Source: Perlabentimonas sp041656735 (lineage in GTDB: Bacteria > Bacteroidota > Bacteroidia > Bacteroidales > Tenuifilaceae). From it: a DNA stretch of 37,581 nt. The notes below the pieces were generated by a model, which was given only the letters and a program-made list of their open reading frames with translations, was not told where the DNA came from and ran no database searches. How positions within the stretch are numbered: the first letter of the stretch is position 1; each line of letters begins with the position of its first letter. The translations under genes were made by a program, and so were the position numbers. Below, piece by piece: positions 25,318 to 33,006 of the stretch. The stretch covers positions 1 through 37,581 of the forward strand of contig JBBACY010000032.1 in the NCBI GenBank assembly GCA_041656735.1, read 5' to 3'.

Positions 25318-25617
25318 TTATGTGATTTTCAGAGAGTCAGGATTCTGCCTACAATCCCAAATGGTATGCACAACAATCATTTCAGGATAAATTTCATAAA
25401 AAAGGATGTAATCTTCTACAATTAGCCCACGAACTTCTTCGAAGTCAGTTTTTATTCCAATTTCAGGTTGTTCCCTTAATAAGACTAGTCCCTTGGAAAA
25501 TTTATCATACAACTTTTTTGAATAAGCCGTACTTTTATTCCGTTCGGTATAGTATTCAAGAATTTCGAAGAGTTTTATCTTGGCCTTATTCGACCAAATT
25601 ATCTTGCGTTTAACCAT
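25318..25617 (-). CDS. RelE/ParE family toxin
   Basis: This 99-residue basic protein has the ParE/RelE fold pattern: an N-terminal strand IIWSNKAKIKLFEILEYY, a helix, then EVRGLIVEDYILFYEIYPEMIVVHTIWDCRQNP. The last part matches the C-terminal strands carrying the conserved Arg of the family. Family members either poison gyrase or cleave ribosome-bound mRNA; which applies here cannot be told. Its start overlaps the antitoxin gene by 19 bases, which indicates translational coupling. Confidence 0.9.
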   Translation of the reverse strand: MVKRKIIWSNKAKIKLFEILEYYTERNKSTAYSKKLYDKFSKGLVLLREQPEIGIKTDFEEVRGLIVEDYILFYEIYPEMIVVHTIWDCRQNPDSLKIT

Positions 25618-25835
25618 TTATTAAATTCTCTGTCGAGTTCAACTTGTTCAATAAACAGTTCTTGCTCAATTTCCTTTTTTGATTGCTGAATTTCAGAACG
25701 TTGTTCAGGAGTAAGCGTTATTGTTTGCGATTGTGATTTTGAATCAAGAATAGTTTTAATAGCATTTAAAAACGACACATCATTTATCTCTGCTATTCTG
25801 TATATCAACAACTTTTTTAATTCTATTACAGTCAT
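25599..25835 (-). CDS. Antitoxin of the RelE/ParE pair
   Basis: This 78-residue protein lies directly upstream of the toxin and overlaps it by 19 bases. It has an N-terminal helical part (MTVIELKKLLIYRIAEIND) and a charged helical C-terminus (TPEQRSEIQQSKKEIEQEL, then a short VELDREFNKWLNAR tail) that would wrap the toxin. This is the common form of small Bacteroidota antitoxins without a clear named DNA-binding fold. The assignment rests mainly on the neighbour. Confidence 0.82.
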   Translation of the reverse strand: MTVIELKKLLIYRIAEINDVSFLNAIKTILDSKSQSQTITLTPEQRSEIQQSKKEIEQELFIEQVELDREFNKWLNAR

Positions 25836-25873
25836 ATTTCAAATGTTTTCTTAAACAAATATACGAAAAAATA

Positions 25874-25951
25874 TAGAATGATGCTTCATCGGAATCTCTT
25901 AGTCCACTTGCTAACTAACTATAAAACAAGAGTATCTAGAGTATCATTCTA
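25874..25951. repeat. Inverted and direct repeats upstream of the toxin-antitoxin pair
   Basis: TAGAATGAT (25874-25882) and ATCATTCTA (25943-25951) are perfect 9-bp inverted repeats about 60 bases apart. Next to the second arm, GAGTATC occurs twice, 9 bases apart (25930 and 25939). They start 39 bases before the antitoxin ATG and could be operator half-sites or the ends of a small inserted segment. Confidence 0.4.
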
Positions 25952-25983
25952 ATTAAAAAACACACTAATTAAGCCATTTTTAT

Positions 25984-26649
25984 TTAGAAGTAAATTTCCG
26001 CATTAATGTTTGCAAACGGCACACCACGAGCAATAAGCGTATCTCTGGTATCAACTACCATTTCGGCACTTCCGCAAAGGTAATACTTTTGGTCGGGGTG
26101 CATACCCTGCCACTCGTTTAAAAAACGGGTAACCCGACCCTGAAAAAACTCATCAGAGGGGCAGCGGGAGCAACACTGAATGTAGTTTCGACCTAATGAT
26201 TCTTCGAGATAATCCTTAAAATAAAAATATTCGGGATAGCTAACACCATGAATTAGTATGGGATTTTTGCCCTTGTGAGACTTTATTTTTGATATAAATG
26301 GCGCTATGCCCGTACCTGCAGCAATGTAAACAGCATTATCCGATACATTAGTGAAAGTTCCTAGCGGTTCCGAAACCATAATGTTACTTCCCGTTTTTAA
26401 GCTCGATAGCATTGGAGTTAGCATTCCACCCGATTTCTCGGTATAAAGTATTTCAATTAGCTCATCATTCTCCCCGCTGGCAATACTGTAAAGGCGAGGT
26501 GGAATATCAGGCGATACTCCAAGACCAACAACCTGTCCTGCTAAAAATTTAAACCCTCTTTTAATGGTAAGAATATATGCTCCTTCGGAAATTTCAAGAT
26601 TTGTTACTATTGGATAAGTGCTGTATTTAAGTTCCTTCCAGTTCTTCAT
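25984..26649 (-). CDS. Ferredoxin-NADP reductase-like flavin oxidoreductase
   Basis: This 221-residue protein has the ferredoxin reductase layout. An FAD-binding barrel comes first with RLYSIAS (about 52-58), then a NAD(P)-binding domain with AAGTGIAPFISKI (about 109-121), YYLCGSAEMV and a C-terminal aromatic residue in AEIYF. It should move electrons between NAD(P)H and a protein or small acceptor in the cytoplasm. It is divergent from arsR and shares the 26717-26763 operator region. It may therefore be co-regulated and could supply reductant to the thiol proteins of that operon; this is inference. Confidence 0.88.
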   Translation of the reverse strand: MKNWKELKYSTYPIVTNLEISEGAYILTIKRGFKFLAGQVVGLGVSPDIPPRLYSIASGENDELIEILYTEKSGGMLTPMLSSLKTGSNIMVSEPLGTFTNVSDNAVYIAAGTGIAPFISKIKSHKGKNPILIHGVSYPEYFYFKDYLEESLGRNYIQCCSRCPSDEFFQGRVTRFLNEWQGMHPDQKYYLCGSAEMVVDTRDTLIARGVPFANINAEIYF

Positions 26650-26716
26650 TCATTGTTATTTTGATGATAAACCGTAAAAAACGCCAATGGTTCAATATTC
26701 TTTTCGTCAAAAAAAT

Positions 26717-26738
26717 CATTTCGTGCTTTTGCGAAATG
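26717..26738. promoter_or_regulatory. ArsR-type operator, copy 1
   Basis: CATTTCG, an 8-base spacer and CGAAATG form a perfect 7-bp inverted repeat. It lies between the divergent reductase and arsR genes, as expected for an autoregulating ArsR repressor. Confidence 0.65.
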
Positions 26739-26742
26739 AAAA

Positions 26743-26763
26743 CATTTCGTAATATTGCGAAAT
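26743..26763. promoter_or_regulatory. ArsR-type operator, copy 2
   Basis: ATTTCG, an 8-base spacer and CGAAAT repeat the first operator 26 bases downstream with the same half-sites and spacing. It ends 16 bases before the arsR ATG, overlapping the likely promoter. Confidence 0.65.
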
Positions 26764-26779
26764 ATTTATTGCAATAAAG

Positions 26780-27073
26780 ATGACAAAAAAGAAGTACACA
26801 GAAACGCAGGTAAAACTGGCGCGGTATGCAAAAGCGCTAAGTCACCCTGTAAGAATTCAAATCCTTGAAATTCTCTCAAACCAAAGTTGTTGCTACAGCG
26901 GCGACATTGCCGATGATTTGCCCATAGCACGCAGCACCCTTTCGCAACATCTAAATGAACTGAAGGAGGCAGAGCTAATTCAGGGCGAATTTAATCCTCC
27001 TAAAATAAAGTACTGCCTTAAAAAGGAGAACTGGGAAGAGGTCAAGCAGATGATGGAGGAGTTTTTTGGGTGA
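26780..27073 (+). CDS. ArsR/SmtB family transcriptional repressor
   Basis: This 97-residue winged helix-turn-helix protein has the recognition helix in IARSTLSQHLNELKEAELIQGE and N-terminal ALSHPVRIQILEIL. Adjacent cysteines C37-C38 (SNQSCCYSGD) and C79 (IKYCLKK) are candidate ligands for a thiophilic metal or metalloid. The position resembles the ELCVCDL site of classical ArsR but differs in sequence. Two matching inverted repeats lie just upstream. The repressor probably controls itself, the divergent reductase and perhaps the downstream ars-like genes. Confidence 0.93.
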   Translation: MTKKKYTETQVKLARYAKALSHPVRIQILEILSNQSCCYSGDIADDLPIARSTLSQHLNELKEAELIQGEFNPPKIKYCLKKENWEEVKQMMEEFFG

Positions 27074-27090
27074 TGAATGTAGGGAAAAAA

Positions 27091-27227
27091 GAAATGATGA
27101 ACGCTGAATAATGAATAACAAATATCGAAGTAGGGGGAGAACGAGAGGACAATGCAAAAAAGGCAACGCCCAATCCAAATCAAACTTCATCATTCAAAAT
27201 TCTGTGTTCAGTATTCGATATTTAAAA
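27091..27227. repeat. 137-bp intergenic repeat, copy 1
   Basis: The unit starts GAAATGATGAACGCTGAATA and recurs at 27228. It is noncoding. Its ends are imperfect inverted repeats: the 5' side reads CGAATATCGAAGT-like, and the reverse complement of the 3' side reads CGAATGATGAAGT-like. This resembles small nonautonomous or REP-like elements. Confidence 0.85.
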
Positions 27228-27360
27228 GAAATGATGAACGCTGAATAATGAATATCGAATATCGAAGTAATGGGAGAACAGAGGACAATGCATAAAAGGC
27301 AACGCCCAATCCAAACCAAACTTCATCATTCGAAATTCTGTGTTCAGTATTCGTTATTCA
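27228..27360. repeat. 137-bp intergenic repeat, copy 2
   Basis: This direct tandem copy of 27091-27227 has a few substitutions and small indels, for example ATCGAATATCGAAG in place of ACAAATATCGAAG. The two copies fill most of the 319-base gap between arsR and the thioredoxin-like gene. The frame upstream of 27393 is open only because it crosses this repeat. Confidence 0.85.
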
Positions 27361-27392
27361 AATCAAAACAATCTACTAAACAAATCAAAACT

Positions 27393-27641
27393 ATGGAAAT
27401 TATCGTTCTTGGGACTGGCTGCCCAAAGTGTAAAACACTTGAAGAGGCCACACGCAAAGCAGTTGAGGAACTTGGTGTTAGCGCCAATGTTACAAAAGAG
27501 GAAGATATTGTAAAAATTATGAACTATGGGGTAATGCGCACGCCAGCATTGGTGATTGATGGCAAGGTAGTTATCTCCGGTAGAGTGCCAAATGTTGGTG
27601 AGCTGAAAGAGGTTATTAGCAAAAATAGCGAGCCAAAATAA
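27393..27641 (+). CDS. Small thioredoxin-like protein (CPKC), possible ArsE counterpart
   Basis: This 82-residue thioredoxin-fold protein has the redox motif C10-P-K-C13 (LGTGCPKCKTLE) and the cis-Pro segment MRTPALVIDGKVV, typical of the TM0996/MTH895 redox-active disulfide family. The ATG at 27393 gives the family N-terminus; the upstream open frame lies in the intergenic repeat. It precedes ArsF-like and ArsG-like genes, and in that order it occupies the ArsE position of arsEFG operons. A reductive role on organoarsenicals is inferred. Confidence 0.88.
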   Translation: MEIIVLGTGCPKCKTLEEATRKAVEELGVSANVTKEEDIVKIMNYGVMRTPALVIDGKVVISGRVPNVGELKEVISKNSEPK

Positions 27642-27681
27642 TTGTAATAATAGAGGATGTTAAAACCGAAAAATTTATAGG

Positions 27682-28113
27682 ATGAAAAATATCGTATTTG
27701 TTCTTGCACTCTTCATATTTGCATTTACCCTAATAAGCTGCGGAGGTTCGCAAGAAAAGCAGAGGGCAAAATCTGAAAACACAGAAATAGCTCAAACGGC
27801 AAAGGTTGTGGTTTATTATTTCCACGGAAACCAACGCTGTAAAACTTGTTTGGCTATTCAGAAAGTAACCGAAGAAACAATCAACGAAAATTTTGCTAAA
27901 AATGCAGATGTTAGGTTTATGGAGTTAGATTACTCAGATAAAGCGAATGAAGCTATATCTCAAAAATATGAGGTGGCAAACAGCAGCCTTTTCGTTGTTG
28001 CAGGAGAAAGTTTTATTAACCTTACTGATGTTGCCTTTGCAAATGCCGTAAGAAATCCCGATGATTTGAAAGGAGCAATTGTTGTTGAGGTTGAAAAATA
28101 TCTAAATAAATAG
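27682..28113 (+). CDS. arsF: ArsF-like thioredoxin-fold lipoprotein
   Basis: This 143-residue lipoprotein (lipobox LISC, C20) has a thioredoxin-like fold: VVVYYFHGNQRCKTC with C53 and C56, then VRFMELDYSDKANE and SSLFVVAGE. It matches the family named nitrophenyl compound nitroreductase subunit ArsF, known from organoarsenical operons. It would be anchored on the outer face of a membrane and reduce the substrate with its CxxC pair. It follows the thioredoxin-like gene by 40 bases and precedes the ArsG-family permease. Confidence 0.85.
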   Translation: MKNIVFVLALFIFAFTLISCGGSQEKQRAKSENTEIAQTAKVVVYYFHGNQRCKTCLAIQKVTEETINENFAKNADVRFMELDYSDKANEAISQKYEVANSSLFVVAGESFINLTDVAFANAVRNPDDLKGAIVVEVEKYLNK

Positions 28114-28152
28114 TACTCGTTAAAATAGAAAACCCAGTAAATATAATTGTTA

Positions 28153-28866
28153 ATGGACTTTTTACAAACCCTTGTGGAGAATTCACAGTTTCCAGTTTTC
28201 ACTGCCTTTTTGCTAGGATTAATGACAGCAATAAGCCCGTGCCCTTTGGCCACTAACATTACTGCCATAGGCTATATTAGCAAGGATATTGATAATAGGA
28301 ATAAAATCTTCATAAACGGCTTGCTATACACTTTAGGTCGGGTTATTAGTTATTCAATTCTGGGAATTATTTTAATAGCCATTTTAAAACAGGGGGCAAG
28401 CATTTACAAGGTACAAAAGTTGGTAAGTGCGTATGGTGAGATGTTTATTGGGCCCTTTTTAATTGTTGTGGGAGTACTAATGCTTGATGTAATAGAGTTA
28501 AATTTCTCTACGTCAGGGCGCCTTTCGGCTAGTGCTGAGCAAAAGGCAAATAAAGGCGGAGTTTGGAGTGTTTTGCTACTGGGTATAGTTTTCGCATTGG
28601 CTTTTTGTCCGTACAGCGGTGTTCTTTACTTTGGCGGATTAATCCCACTTTCCGTAACAGCTCAAATGGGATATTTTCTTCCCATTGTGTTTGCCTTTGC
28701 AACGGGTTTGCCCGTAGTAATTATAGCGTGGATATTGGCCTTTAGCGTTTCGGGCATTGGCAAGTTCTATAATAGCATTAAAACCTTCGAAAAATGGTTT
28801 CGAAAGGTGGTTGCGCTAATCTTTATAATGGTTGGTGTTTACTACATTTTTGTGGTGTATTTTTAA
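28153..28866 (+). CDS. arsG: ArsG family (DsbD/CcdA-like) permease
   Basis: This 238-residue integral membrane protein has six predicted helices in two related halves. Each half carries a Cys-Pro motif: SPCPLATN (C30) and AFCPYSGV (C152). This is the DsbD/CcdA pattern used by the ArsG efflux permease family for aromatic arsenicals. It may export trivalent aromatic arsenicals or move reducing equivalents to ArsF across the membrane. The ATG at 28153 is preferred over a TTG at 28147. The ArsP-like gene follows after 10 bases. Confidence 0.85.
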   Translation: MDFLQTLVENSQFPVFTAFLLGLMTAISPCPLATNITAIGYISKDIDNRNKIFINGLLYTLGRVISYSILGIILIAILKQGASIYKVQKLVSAYGEMFIGPFLIVVGVLMLDVIELNFSTSGRLSASAEQKANKGGVWSVLLLGIVFALAFCPYSGVLYFGGLIPLSVTAQMGYFLPIVFAFATGLPVVIIAWILAFSVSGIGKFYNSIKTFEKWFRKVVALIFIMVGVYYIFVVYF

Positions 28867-28876
28867 AATTTAAATA

Positions 28877-30208
28877 ATGGAAGCAAAAAAAGAGTTTAAA
28901 ATCCTACTCTGGATTATATTTTTCTTTGCACTGGCATTTTTTATGCCAATAGATAGTGCAAGTTTTCGCACGGCGGTTGATGCCACCCTCGACCTAACCA
29001 AGTGGTATGCACAGGAGCATCTAGTGCTGTGCCTACTGCCAGCATTCTTTATTGCTGGGGTAATAGCAGTATTTGTCAGTCAGGGTGCTGTGCTAAAATA
29101 TTTTGGAGCAAATGCAAAAAAGTGGTTGGCTTACACGGTGGCCTCGGTTTCTGGGACTATTTTGGCCGTGTGCAGCTGCACAATCCTTCCCCTCTTCTCA
29201 AGCATTCATAAACGTGGTGCGGGGTTAGGCCCAGCCGTAGCTTTTCTATATTCGGGCCCAGCCATTAATATTTTGGCCATTGTACTAACTGCCCGCATCC
29301 TGGGTTTCGAAATGGGTATTGCACGTGTTATTGGTGCTGTAACCTTTGCCATTGTTATTGGTAGTATTATGTCGCTAATTTACCGTAAGGAAGAGAAAGT
29401 GAAGAGAGAAGAGCAGATGAATATTCAGCTCCCACCCGAGAGCAGGCCTATGTGGCAAACCTCTTTCCACTTTTTTATTCTTGTACTGATATTGGTTTTT
29501 GCCAACTGGGGCAAACCCTCAAGCGATGAGACCAGTGGGCTCTGGTTCTTTATATGGAGCAACAAGTGGTATATCACCAGTATTTTTGGATTGGGATTGG
29601 TTTATTCTCTAATTAAAATCCTTAAAATTAATTGGTGGTGGGTAGTTACTGCTGCCGTTGCAACAGCGGTTTCTGCTTTTCTCTCATCAACCTATATTGG
29701 TGGGTCTTTAAGTCCGCTTGTACCAATGCTCGTGGCCATAACAGGGCTTAGTATTATTACTCTTCAAAAAGATGATGAGAATAAGGAGTGGACCCTTGCC
29801 ACGTGGGATTTTGCCAAGCAAATATTGCCATTGCTGGCATTGGGAGTTATTGTAGCTGGTTTTTTACTCGGTTCAACCCACGACGACACGAATATTGCTG
29901 GTATAATTCCAAGCAACTGGATATCTAACTTGGTTGGAGGAAACTCGGTCTTCTCTAACTTTTTTGCGTCAATAGTGGGCGCATTTATGTATTTTGCAAC
30001 GCTAACAGAGGTGCCTATTGTACAGGGGCTAATTGCATCGGGAATGGGTAAAGGTCCTGCTCTGGCATTGCTGCTGGCTGGTCCTTCATTATCGTTACCC
30101 AATATGCTAGTAATTCGGGGAGTGATGGGAACCCAAAAAACCTTGGTTTACGTTGTACTGGTAGTTATAATGGCCACAATAAGCGGAATGGTGTTTGGAG
30201 CAATTTAA
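28877..30208 (+). CDS. arsP: ArsP/DUF318 family permease
   Basis: This 443-residue protein has about ten membrane helices and the family signature CSCTILPLFSSIHKRGAGLGP (C99, C101), then YSGPAINILAI. A second repeat-like segment follows near the C-terminus (TEVPIVQGLIASGMGKGPALALLLAGPSLSLPN). ArsP permeases export trivalent organoarsenicals such as methylarsenite; other DUF318 members are of unknown substrate. It sits directly after arsG, in the same direction. I am confident of the family and less so of the substrate. Confidence 0.88.
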   Translation: MEAKKEFKILLWIIFFFALAFFMPIDSASFRTAVDATLDLTKWYAQEHLVLCLLPAFFIAGVIAVFVSQGAVLKYFGANAKKWLAYTVASVSGTILAVCSCTILPLFSSIHKRGAGLGPAVAFLYSGPAINILAIVLTARILGFEMGIARVIGAVTFAIVIGSIMSLIYRKEEKVKREEQMNIQLPPESRPMWQTSFHFFILVLILVFANWGKPSSDETSGLWFFIWSNKWYITSIFGLGLVYSLIKILKINWWWVVTAAVATAVSAFLSSTYIGGSLSPLVPMLVAITGLSIITLQKDDENKEWTLATWDFAKQILPLLALGVIVAGFLLGSTHDDTNIAGIIPSNWISNLVGGNSVFSNFFASIVGAFMYFATLTEVPIVQGLIASGMGKGPALALLLAGPSLSLPNMLVIRGVMGTQKTLVYVVLVVIMATISGMVFGAI

Positions 30209-30229
30209 TTTAACTAATGAGTTTGATGA

Positions 30230-30700
30230 ATGTTAAGAATTGAAATTTCTAAAAACAAGACTATAACCATAGAACATTTGGTGCTCGACTATAACGGCAC
30301 GCTTGCCATAGACGGAAAGTTGATTGATGGCGTTAAGGAAATGATTGAAACCTTTTCGGCTAACTTGAAAGTACACGTAATTACTGCCAATACATTTGGT
30401 TCGGCTCACCAGAATTTAGCTGATACAAATACTAGTTTAGTCATTATAAACAGCGGTAATGAGCTACAACAAAAGGCCGATTTTGTGAAAGGTTTAAATC
30501 CACAAACTGTGGTGGCCATTGGTAATGGAGCAAATGACGCCCTAATGCTTAAACTCTCGGCGCTGGGTATTGCCGTTATGCAAGCCGAGGGAGTATCAAC
30601 CCAAGCGCTTATGAATGCTGACATAGCTTGCAATAGCATAATTGATGCCTTGGGGCTATTGTTAAATCCGTTAAGAATTGCGGCAACGCTTAGAGTGTAA
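30230..30700 (+). CDS. Soluble HAD-family phosphatase resembling a P-type ATPase P domain
   Basis: This 156-residue protein has the HAD nucleophile motif as LDYNGT (D20), with Asn where most HAD phosphatases have the second Asp. This resembles the DKTGT of P-type ATPases. Motif III/IV reads GNGANDALML near residues 97-106. No membrane part is present. It starts 21 bases after the ArsP-like gene and is probably in the same operon. The substrate is unknown. Confidence 0.88.
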   Translation: MLRIEISKNKTITIEHLVLDYNGTLAIDGKLIDGVKEMIETFSANLKVHVITANTFGSAHQNLADTNTSLVIINSGNELQQKADFVKGLNPQTVVAIGNGANDALMLKLSALGIAVMQAEGVSTQALMNADIACNSIIDALGLLLNPLRIAATLRV

Positions 30701-30820
30701 TTGTTGAGGAATATCATTTAAAGATTAAAACCATCGCACTGCACTGGTAGACTGACGATTGAACTACAGTCCTACGGTAACCTAAGCAGTACACGTTATA
30801 GTATTGATTATAGCAAGTTG

Positions 30821-30828
30821 TATCTTTG
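30821..30828 (+). promoter_or_regulatory. Putative -7 box of the rhodanese gene
   Basis: TATCTTTG is a full TAnnTTTG match 21 bases before the ATG at 30850. It overlaps a possible TTG start at 30826, which is therefore unlikely to be used. It suggests the rhodanese can be transcribed apart from the ars-like operon. Confidence 0.5.
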
Positions 30829-30849
30829 TATCAAAATAAAAATAGAGAA

Positions 30850-31287
30850 ATGAAAACATCAGAAACGCCAATACAACAAACTTTTACGCTACAAGGAATT
30901 CATCATATTGAGCCTATGTCGGCAGCCGATGCAGTGGCAAATGAAAACGCACTACTTGTTGATGTGCGCGAGGATGAGGAGTTAGAGGTTATTCACTTTG
31001 ATGATACGGTTGAGTTTGTGCATATACCGCTTTTGGCATTGGCCGATAGGCTTGATGAGTTGTCCAAGGATAGGCCTTTAATCATAGTGTGTAACGATGG
31101 CGTACGCAGCGTTAAGGCTGTAAATTTATTGCGTTATCAGGGCTATTCAAATGCTTTTAACCTCGATGGTGGTATAATACAGTGGTTTAGGGATGGTCTT
31201 TCGTTGGTACTTCGCGAAGATTATACGATGGATGAGGACGGATGCGGAAGTGCATCGGGGTGTGCTGGTTGCGGCGGTGGTTGCTAA
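30850..31287 (+). CDS. Rhodanese-like protein with Cys-rich C-terminal tail
   Basis: This 145-residue protein contains a single rhodanese domain (about 20-120): LLVDVREDEELEV, then the active-site loop CNDGVRS with C81, and GYSNAFNLDGGIIQWF. The tail has four extra cysteines, C132, C138, C141 and C145 (GCGSASGCAGCGGGC). Rhodaneses move persulfide sulfur; the tail could bind a soft metal or carry sulfur onward. It lies 150 bases after the HAD gene and has its own -7 box, so operon membership is uncertain. Confidence 0.9.
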   Translation: MKTSETPIQQTFTLQGIHHIEPMSAADAVANENALLVDVREDEELEVIHFDDTVEFVHIPLLALADRLDELSKDRPLIIVCNDGVRSVKAVNLLRYQGYSNAFNLDGGIIQWFRDGLSLVLREDYTMDEDGCGSASGCAGCGGGC

Positions 31288-31422
31288 TATTTTGGATTGA
31301 GGAAACGTGTAAAGTAGTGCGCTTATCTTGTAGCGGACGAATTTTGCCAATTTATTACATTCGCGGCTCAATTAGAATGCTTAATTAAACCTTACCATAC
31401 CCCGTGCAATCAAAGGAAGAAA

Positions 31423-32895
31423 ATGAATATGAAAAAGTTACAGCTATTTCTTATTGCACTTGTATTTAGTTTTCAGGCAATAGGCCAAAACTACCCGCAA
31501 GAGGTAATTGATGCCAGCCATAGCATTTCGAGCCATACGCTTATGGGTTATTTAGATGAAATGTGCCACCCAAAATATGAGGGTAGAGGCGCAGGTTCTT
31601 CAGGATACGATAGCATTGCCAACTGGGTAGTTCAAAATCTCAAGCAATGGGGCGTAAAACCCTTAGGCGATAAAAACTCATATCTTCAGGAGTTTAACCA
31701 CCCTTACACTCAAATTAATTCAGCTGGTGCGGTAGAACTTTTTATAGTCCAAAATGGCGATACCCTTAAAAAAGAGTATTCAATTCCTGACCAGTATTTC
31801 CCCGGCAGCAACTCCGATTCGGGTGAGGTTTTAGCCGAAGTGGTTTACGTTGGATTTGGCATTACTGCGCCCAACCTAGGTTACGATGATTACAAGGGGA
31901 TTGATGTTAAGGGTAAAATTGTGGTTTTTGCTTCCGAATCGCCTGCTAAAAGTGACCATCCAGATGTTGAGAAATGGGTGCCTTACAGCCTGCATCAGTA
32001 TAAATTTAAAAATGCTTTAGAGAAGGGTGCTGCTGGTGTTCTATACGTTGGAACCATTGCAAACCCAAGTATCCACTTTCAAAAGGGGATGATTTATGCT
32101 CATATTGGACCAGAGGTTGTAAACGACCTTTTTTACGGAACAGGCAAGGATTACGAAGCAACTAAAAACAATATTCACGAGAAGATGAAGCCATCTTCAA
32201 TGAAGTTGAACAAAACAGCCAGGATTGTTACCAGTACGAAGCATTTCTCTAATAATAAAACTGCGAATATTATTGGGATAGTTGAGGGTAACGACCCAGA
32301 ATTAAAAAACGAGGTAATTTTAATAGGTGCGCACCTTGATGGACAAGGAAATCCTGGTGTGCATTTGCCCGGAGCGCTGGATAATGGCACTGGAGTTGCC
32401 GATATTATGGAGGTTGCTCGTGCCCTTTCGCAACTTAAGGAAAAGCCAAAACGTTCGGTTGCATTCATTTTTATTGGTGCCGAAGAGAGTGGACTGATAG
32501 GTAGCAACTACTTTGTAAACAATCCCACTTTTCCAAAGGAAAAAACGGTATGCTTTATTAATCTTGATATGGTTGGCAATGGAACAGGACTAGCCTTATG
32601 GGGCGGTGAGTCGTACCCAGAAATTTTGGAGCCATTTAAAAAGGCAAACAACGATTTTGTACATAGAGATTTCTCCACTTCCCTCGCTCGTATGCCGAGA
32701 ACCCGCCCGCGCAGCGATGCTGCCGTTTTCTTAAAGGCTGGTTACAAGGCGGTAAGCGTAAGCACAACCAACAGGGTGAAGCCAGTTAACTATCATCATC
32801 CAAAAGATACGCCCCAACTTACCGTTACGCCCGAAATTATGGAAGATGCATCGAAGATGCTGTTTTTGGGAGTTTGGAATTTAGCGAATAGGTAA
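31423..32895 (+). CDS. Secreted M28 family zinc peptidase with PA domain
   Basis: This 490-residue protein starts with a signal peptide (about 1-23, ending QAIGQ). A PA-type insert (about 120-230, with YDDYKGIDVKGKIVVFAS) interrupts or precedes the M28 catalytic domain (about 270-490). Candidate zinc ligands and catalytic acids are H304 (GAHLDG), D320 (GALDNGTG), E354/E355 (GAEESG), D382 (NLDMVG) and H458/H459 (YHHPKD). Family members are aminopeptidases acting on peptides in the periplasm or outside. It stands alone and ends before the hairpin at 32919-32964. Confidence 0.93.
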   Translation: MNMKKLQLFLIALVFSFQAIGQNYPQEVIDASHSISSHTLMGYLDEMCHPKYEGRGAGSSGYDSIANWVVQNLKQWGVKPLGDKNSYLQEFNHPYTQINSAGAVELFIVQNGDTLKKEYSIPDQYFPGSNSDSGEVLAEVVYVGFGITAPNLGYDDYKGIDVKGKIVVFASESPAKSDHPDVEKWVPYSLHQYKFKNALEKGAAGVLYVGTIANPSIHFQKGMIYAHIGPEVVNDLFYGTGKDYEATKNNIHEKMKPSSMKLNKTARIVTSTKHFSNNKTANIIGIVEGNDPELKNEVILIGAHLDGQGNPGVHLPGALDNGTGVADIMEVARALSQLKEKPKRSVAFIFIGAEESGLIGSNYFVNNPTFPKEKTVCFINLDMVGNGTGLALWGGESYPEILEPFKKANNDFVHRDFSTSLARMPRTRPRSDAAVFLKAGYKAVSVSTTNRVKPVNYHHPKDTPQLTVTPEIMEDASKMLFLGVWNLANR

Positions 32896-32918
32896 TTTAC
32901 AGGAAATTAAACATTAAA

Positions 32919-32964
32919 CAATCCGTTTTTATACCTTTAACTATAGAGGTATGAAAGCGGATTG
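32919..32964. terminator. Long hairpin between convergent genes
   Basis: An 18-bp stem pairs CAATCCGTTTTTATACCT with AGGTATGAAAGCGGATTG, with two G-U wobble pairs on the plus transcript and a short loop. It lies 23 bases after the peptidase stop and before the convergent exporter gene. The T tract is weak on both strands, so termination efficiency is uncertain. Confidence 0.6.
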
Positions 32965-33006
32965 GTTGTATTGAGCACTTAGGCGAATAGTTCTATAAAT
33001 TTGGTT

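Noticed and set aside
27270..27392. N-terminal extension of the thioredoxin-like protein
   Set aside because: The upstream part is translated from the 137-bp noncoding repeat; the family N-terminus begins at the ATG at 27393.
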